Shown here: in pieces, positions 59,955 to 64,000 of the stretch | Layout: each line of letters starts with the position of its first letter | How positions within the stretch are numbered: the first letter of the stretch is position 1 | Source of the DNA: Desmodus rotundus | Lineage: Eukaryota; Chordata; Mammalia; Chiroptera; Phyllostomidae | Length of the DNA: 64,000 nt | Assembly: GCF_022682495.2 (NCBI RefSeq) | Contig: NC_071389.1 | Location: forward strand, 59,046,239 to 59,110,238 | Direction: 5' to 3' | Notes under the pieces: generated by a model | Database searches by the model: none | The model's input: the letters and a program-made list of their open reading frames with translations, nothing else | What the model was told of the DNA's origin: nothing | Made by a program: the position numbers and the translations under genes

Positions 59955-60985
59955 GATTCTCCTAGAACATTATTTCATATTCTCTATTTTTCTCCAAACG
60001 TACGTGTTGATAACTCTCATATTTGTATCTCCACTTCCACCTGCATTCCTAAACTCCAAACTCTTTTATCTAACAGTCCATCTCCCATCCCTACCATAAT
60101 ATTTAACAAGCACCTCAAATAGGCTCAAAATACAGTTGTTTTCTCCTGCCATCTACTCCAAACCTGCTTTTCCTGCTGCAACTTCATTGTTTCCATTGAT
60201 TGTGTCTAAACATTATAGTAATTATCAATGCTTCACTTTTTCCTATAATTTACATTCAAGCTATGAGCAAGTGTTATGATTTTAGCTTTAAAATATGTCC
60301 TGAATCTGCCCACTTCATACCATGTGTTCTGCTACCATCCTAGTCTACACCTTTTCTTGGATTGTTGAAACTGTCCCCTAACTGGTTTCCCTGCTTCAGT
60401 CCTTGCACTACTTCTTGTACAGTCCCAGTCTACTTAGCACAAAAGCCATAGTGATGCTCTAAAAGTGTAAAAAATTGAATTAGATCATGACACTTTCTGT
60501 TCACCTCTCTTCAGTGGCTCCCACTCAGCGTAAAAGTTCATAGGGACACATGATAGGGACAACTGTTACCTATCTGACTACTTTCCCTTCCTTTCTTTCT
60601 CTCACACAAAGTGTTTTTGCTGTTCTTTGAACACCCTCAGAATATTTCACCTCGTAGTCTGCCTCTGCCTAGAATTTTCTTCCTTCAGATACTCACAATG
60701 CTCACTCTTGCATGTTCTTCAGATCATGTTAAAACGTGTAACCTTGCTGTCCACTTTCTTTCAAGTTAATTACCCCCTTCCTGGCATGCCACATTACCCT
60801 TTCCTGTTTCCTGTTACTTCATAGGGATCATCGCCATGTAGCATCCTCTACATTTATTACTTATCTTCTTCACTGAAATATCAGCTCGATGAGCATGTTT
60901 TCTTGACTGCTGTATTTCCACTGCACAGAACAGTGATGACACATAGGAGGTCCTCAAAAACATTTGATAAATATTAAAGAATAAA
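59955..60985 (+). mobile_element. L2 LINE, ORF2 C-terminal part and 3' end
   Basis: Co-linear L2: 'ccctaactggtttccctgc', 'attagatcatgacactttct', 'tcagtggctcccactcagcg', 'ctgcctctgcctagaatttt', 'ttcttcagatcatgttaaaa', and the end 'aacagtgatgacacatagg' with 'aacatttgataaatatt'. Roughly 1 kb, the longest L2 run here. Confidence 0.85.
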
Positions 60986-61555
60986 TTAATTCTATGTCCG
61001 TTATAGGTTCCTAGCATCCAGTTCATAGTTCTAGTGACTAGGAAAGAAGTGAATATCTAGATTATGCCCTTAATCTTTTCACTACCTTAGCAGACGATGT
61101 TGTACTGCCTTTGCATATATAAGTAAATGTCTATTTTGTTATGGTGCCCACTAAGATGGGTTTGGAAGTCATAATTACATTAGAATTACAGGAGTATTTT
61201 ACACTTTTTATATCACAAAGCAACACTTATTCCTTAGTGTCATGTCTTTTAGACCTCAGTAATGTTTAATTCAACCATTCAGCTTTTAGTTTTGTCACGA
61301 TTATTTAACAGCTTCATGTGGCAATTTCTATTTCCAAAATAATAATATTAACTAAGTTGAAATCAAAATTGTGTTTCTTAATCTAGTCTAAGGGATGTTG
61401 TAGGCATCCAGATGCTTGAGTACTTGAGCTAAATAAAATAATTTTATGTAGTAGCAACTCTGATTTAAAACAGAAGTTCTAAATAATTAGCTTCCTGAAT
61501 GAAAGTTAAATAGAAAAAAATTCACCAATTTCTTTGTTGCACTGTTATTCATATA
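60986..61555. other. AT-rich single-copy region
   Basis: No gene or clear repeat. Confidence 0.4.
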
Positions 61556-61559
61556 ACTG

Positions 61560-61712
61560 ACTTCTCAGCCCTTATCTCTGGTACAGATGGCTCCTAAACA
61601 CCTGATTCAGATCAATATCCTCCTCTACTATCTAGTAGATATTTCCATCTGATTGTCCCTTAGCATCTCAAACACATAATCTAGCTCCGTGTATGCTTGT
61701 AGTTCCCTTCAT
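61560..61712 (+). mobile_element. L2 LINE fragment, left of the chimeric insertion
   Basis: 'tagtagatatttccatctga', 'tcccttagcatctcaaacac' correspond to the L2 reverse-transcriptase C-terminal region. The L2 resumes at about 63722, so the 2-kb unit between them was inserted into this L2. The last bases TTCCCTTCAT (61703-61712) are the left target-site copy. Confidence 0.6.
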
Positions 61713-62907
61713 TTATTTATTTTGAAAGTATATTTTATTGATTGTAATACTACAGTATTCCATTTTTTTCCTTCCCTTTATCTGCCTTCACCATGCACAC
61801 CCTTCCCTTCTATATCCCTCCCCTTAGTTCATGTCCATGGGTTGTACATATAAGTTCCTTGGCTTCTCCATTTCTGATACTATTCTTAACCTCTCCCTAT
61901 CTGTTTTGTGCCTACCAATTATGCTTCTTATTATTCCCTATACCTTTTCTCTCCATTCTCTCCTCTGCCTCCCCACTGATAACCTTTCATGTGATCTCCA
62001 TTTCCATAATTCTGTTCCTGTTCTTATTTGCTTAGTTTGTTTTTGTTTTTTAGGTTCTGTTGTTGACAGTTGTGAGTTGTTGTCACCTTATAGTTTTGAC
62101 CTTTTTCTTATATAAGTCCCTTTAACATTTCATATAAGGGCTTGGTGAGGATGAACTGCTTTAACTTGACCTTATCTGGGAAGCACTTTATCTGCCCTTA
62201 TATTCTAAATGATAGCTTTGCTGGATAGAGTAATCTTGGATGTAGGTCCTTGCTTTTCATGACCTGAATATTTCTTTCCAGCCCCTTCTTGCCTGTAAGG
62301 TTTCTTTTCAGAAATCAGCTGGTAGTCTTATGGGAACTCCTTTGTAGGTAACTGTCTCCTTTTCTCTTGCTGCTTTTAAGATTCTCTCCTTATCTTTAAT
62401 CTTGGGTGATTTAATTATGCTGTGTCTTGGTGTGTTCCTCCTTGTGTTCCATTTCTTTAGAACTTTCTGAGCTTTCTGGACTTTCTGGAAGTCTGTTTAT
62501 TTCCTTCCACCAGATTGGGGAGTTCTCCTTCATTAATTTTTTCAAATAAGTTTTCAATTTCTTGCTCTTTCTCTTCTGCTTCTGGCACTCCTATGATTTG
62601 GATGTTGGAACATTTAAAGTTGCCCTGGAGGTTCCTGATCCTCTCCTCATTTATTTGAATTCTTATTTCTACATTCTGTTCCAGATGAATGTTTATTTCT
62701 TCCTTTTGTTCCAAATTATTGATTTGAGTCCCACTTTCCTTCCCTTCACTGTTGGTTCCCTGCATATTTTTCTTTATTTCACTTTGTATAGCCTTCATTT
62801 CTTCCTTTATTTTGCGACTGTACTCAATCATTTCTGTGAGCATTCTGATTACCAGTATTTTGAACTCTGCATCTGATAGGTTGGCTATCTCCTTTTTGCT
62901 TAGTTCT
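61713..62907 (-). mobile_element. HAL1 ('half-L1') element with ORF1 remnant
   Basis: HAL1 elements carry an L1-type ORF1 but no ORF2. On the reverse strand the ORF starts near 62905 with SKKEIANLSDAEFKILVIR, continues as coiled coil (62843 to about 62650, with NMQGTNSEGKESGTQINNL), the RRM segment NIQIIGVPEAEEKEQEIENL, then after a stop near 62457 in shifted frames, and ends with FPDKVKLKQFILTKPLYEML, then KGLI and stop at 62108-62110. A 3' UTR follows directly with no endonuclease or reverse transcriptase, ending in 'aatcaataaaatatacttt' and an A-rich tail near 61713. It is decayed and needed L1 ORF2p in trans. Its 5' end abuts the A-tail of the TMEM147 retrocopy. Confidence 0.85.
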
Positions 62908-63721
62908 TTTATTTATTTTTTAACTTTCCAAATATTATTTACTTCACTAACACTTGTAGAGAAGGAACAGGTATATGAATGCCTGGGACACCAAGCCTAG
63001 GAGTGTGTGTTGACAACAGTGACACACAGGACCAGGGCATGAAATCCAGCAGCCTTGGTACTACTGCTTGGGCCAGAAGTGCTTTCCAGCTGCCCAAGGA
63101 AAAAGGTGGACAAATGTCTCCATAACAAAGGCCTTATGGGCCAGAAAGTGTAGTCATGTCGTAGTGTGTTATGATCCACACCTGGGCAGATGTGACAATG
63201 TAATAAACCACACTGATGTTGGAGTCAATGTACATCTGGATGTATTTCCAGTCAAACTCAATGCCCTGGGTTCCAGCCCAGAGGTGGATGCAAGGGGACA
63301 TAATGAGCTTCATGGTGGCCCAGCCCAGGGCAGCAGCCATGATCTTGAGTTCCCCTTTGCCAGCATCCTGGGACACATCACAGTTTAGGCCTACTAGGTC
63401 TGCCATGTCCACACTAGACTTCATGAACTCCCCAATGAAGTCACAGATGCTGCCTTCCCAGGTGAGAAAGAAAGTGACCAGTAATGGCATCTTACACAAC
63501 TGCCTGAAGAAATAGGTGGCCCTGACCTGGATGCATTTCCAGAAGGTGTTGTACTCAGACAGGCTGTTGCATTTTTAGGTGATGAAGTAGGAGAAGTAGG
63601 CCAAGGTGAAGCAGTTCTTGAAGCGAAACAAGGTCATGGCGCTGTCTCCAGCCTGCCTGAGCAGTGGTCTCTACCTTGCCTGCCTGGCACCCTTACCTCT
63701 GTCGGGGCCCAAACAGCCCTC
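62908..63721 (-). pseudogene. TMEM147: Processed (retro)pseudogene of TMEM147
   Basis: TMEM147 is an ER multipass membrane protein tied to the translocon/Nicalin-NOMO complex. The reverse strand is an intron-less copy. It starts at ATG 63635-63637 (MTLFRFKNCFTLAYFSYFIT), has TAA instead of Tyr at codon 21 (63575-63577), then reads on in frame ([64 protein letters not shown]) to a stop at about 63134. Around 63145 roughly 34 bases are missing, shifting the frame; the C-terminus VVNTHS and its stop at 62997-62999 are in another frame. The coding span is 641 bp against 675 expected for the 224-residue protein. A 3' UTR and an A-rich tail (62908-62924) follow. No introns, a stop, a deletion and a tail: a dead retrocopy. 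Confidence 0.93.
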
Positions 63722-63800
63722 TTCCTTTCATGTCTTATTTAAATTAATGGTGTTTTCATCTACTCAGTTGCCCAGGACAGGAATTGGGTGCCTTCACAGT
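63722..63800 (+). mobile_element. L2 LINE fragment, right of the chimeric insertion
   Basis: 'taatggtgttttcatctact', 'cagttgcccaggacaggaat' and 'gccttcacagtcatctcta' continue the L2 left at 61712. TTCCTTTCAT at 63722-63731 is the right target-site copy. Confidence 0.65.
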
Positions 63801-64000
63801 CATCTCTATGTGTGTGGTACCATGTGAAGTACTGGCAGTATTGATTAAGATATAGGCCCTGTTCTTCAGTGGGTTCTATCTAGTTGAGAAATCAGTGCAA
63901 AATTATAATTTCACTTTATTGTGGTCAGTGATAAGAATGATATAGGAAAAAAAGCATTCTTTTCAACTGAATTAGAAATTTATTGAAAATTTTTCTGTGC
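63801..64000. other. End of window, weak reversed L2 tail
   Basis: 'ataggccctgttcttcagtg' and 'gttctatctagttgag' near 63852-63890 resemble a reversed L2 3' end; the rest is unassigned. Confidence 0.35.

Noticed and set aside
62457..62843. 128-codon reverse open frame as a host gene
   Set aside because: Reads as L1-type ORF1 coiled coil and RRM; part of the HAL1 element.
63134..63637. Possible live TMEM147 gene
   Set aside because: Intron-less, stop at codon 21, deletion with frameshift near the C-terminus and an A-rich tail: a retropseudogene.

Overview
The window is mammalian nuclear DNA, and the interspersed repeats point to a bat, most likely Yangochiroptera. Four copies of a tRNA-related SINE carry the body and CT-rich/AATAAA-rich tail typical of the bat VES family (two have the text 'tggctcagtggatt ... 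ggttcgattcc ... ttgatgtttctctccctc'). They sit beside carnivore/ungulate/bat-style L1 3' ends, two mariner deletion copies and the usual ancient eutherian repeats (L2, MIR, MER20, MER5, MLT1, MLT2, Tigger, HAL1). I could assign no live host coding exon, RNA gene or CpG island, so this looks like an AT-rich gene desert or a very large intron.

Layout. 1-4985: one old L1 on the + strand, cut by the window edge, with ORF1 and ORF2 both broken. 4986-12420: mostly single-copy DNA with degraded MIRs and one block of enhancer-like text near 7.05-7.32 kb. 12.4-18 kb: MIR, an L1M remnant carrying a VES SINE, a second VES SINE, an L1 3' end, a mariner deletion copy, a reversed L1 3' end, and an L2 interrupted by a microsatellite and a reversed L2 tail. 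18-26.4 kb: mostly single copy, with L2 endonuclease-region text and MIRs. 26.5-27.2 kb: an unexpected remnant of a hAT-like transposase ORF. 28.2-30.9 kb: reversed L2, then an MLT2-type LTR split by a mariner. 31-37.9 kb: single-copy DNA with MER20, MIR, L2 and MER5 pieces. 37.9-41.1 kb: a reversed SINE, then an ancient L1M/HAL1-like body into which a 536-bp L1 tail inserted with a 13-bp target duplication. 41-52.5 kb: microsatellites, a Tigger MITE, a tandem GGAATGTA array, a local ~160-bp duplication with one copy inside an L1, MER20, SINE and an MLT1 LTR. 52.5-58.6 kb: mostly single copy. 58.6-64 kb: long L2 remnants, one of which was hit by a ~2-kb insertion made of a TMEM147 retrocopy joined to a HAL1.

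Nothing here works as an operon or pathway. The biology is a layered record of insertions: L2 and MIR oldest, then MLT/MER/L1M/HAL1, then mariner, and finally bat L1 and VES SINEs. The most interesting object is the TMEM147-HAL1 unit at 61713-63721. The two parts lie head to tail in the same orientation, with one candidate imperfect target duplication around the pair, as expected for a chimeric retrotransposition by template switching. All family names come from recognising sequence text; no database search was possible.
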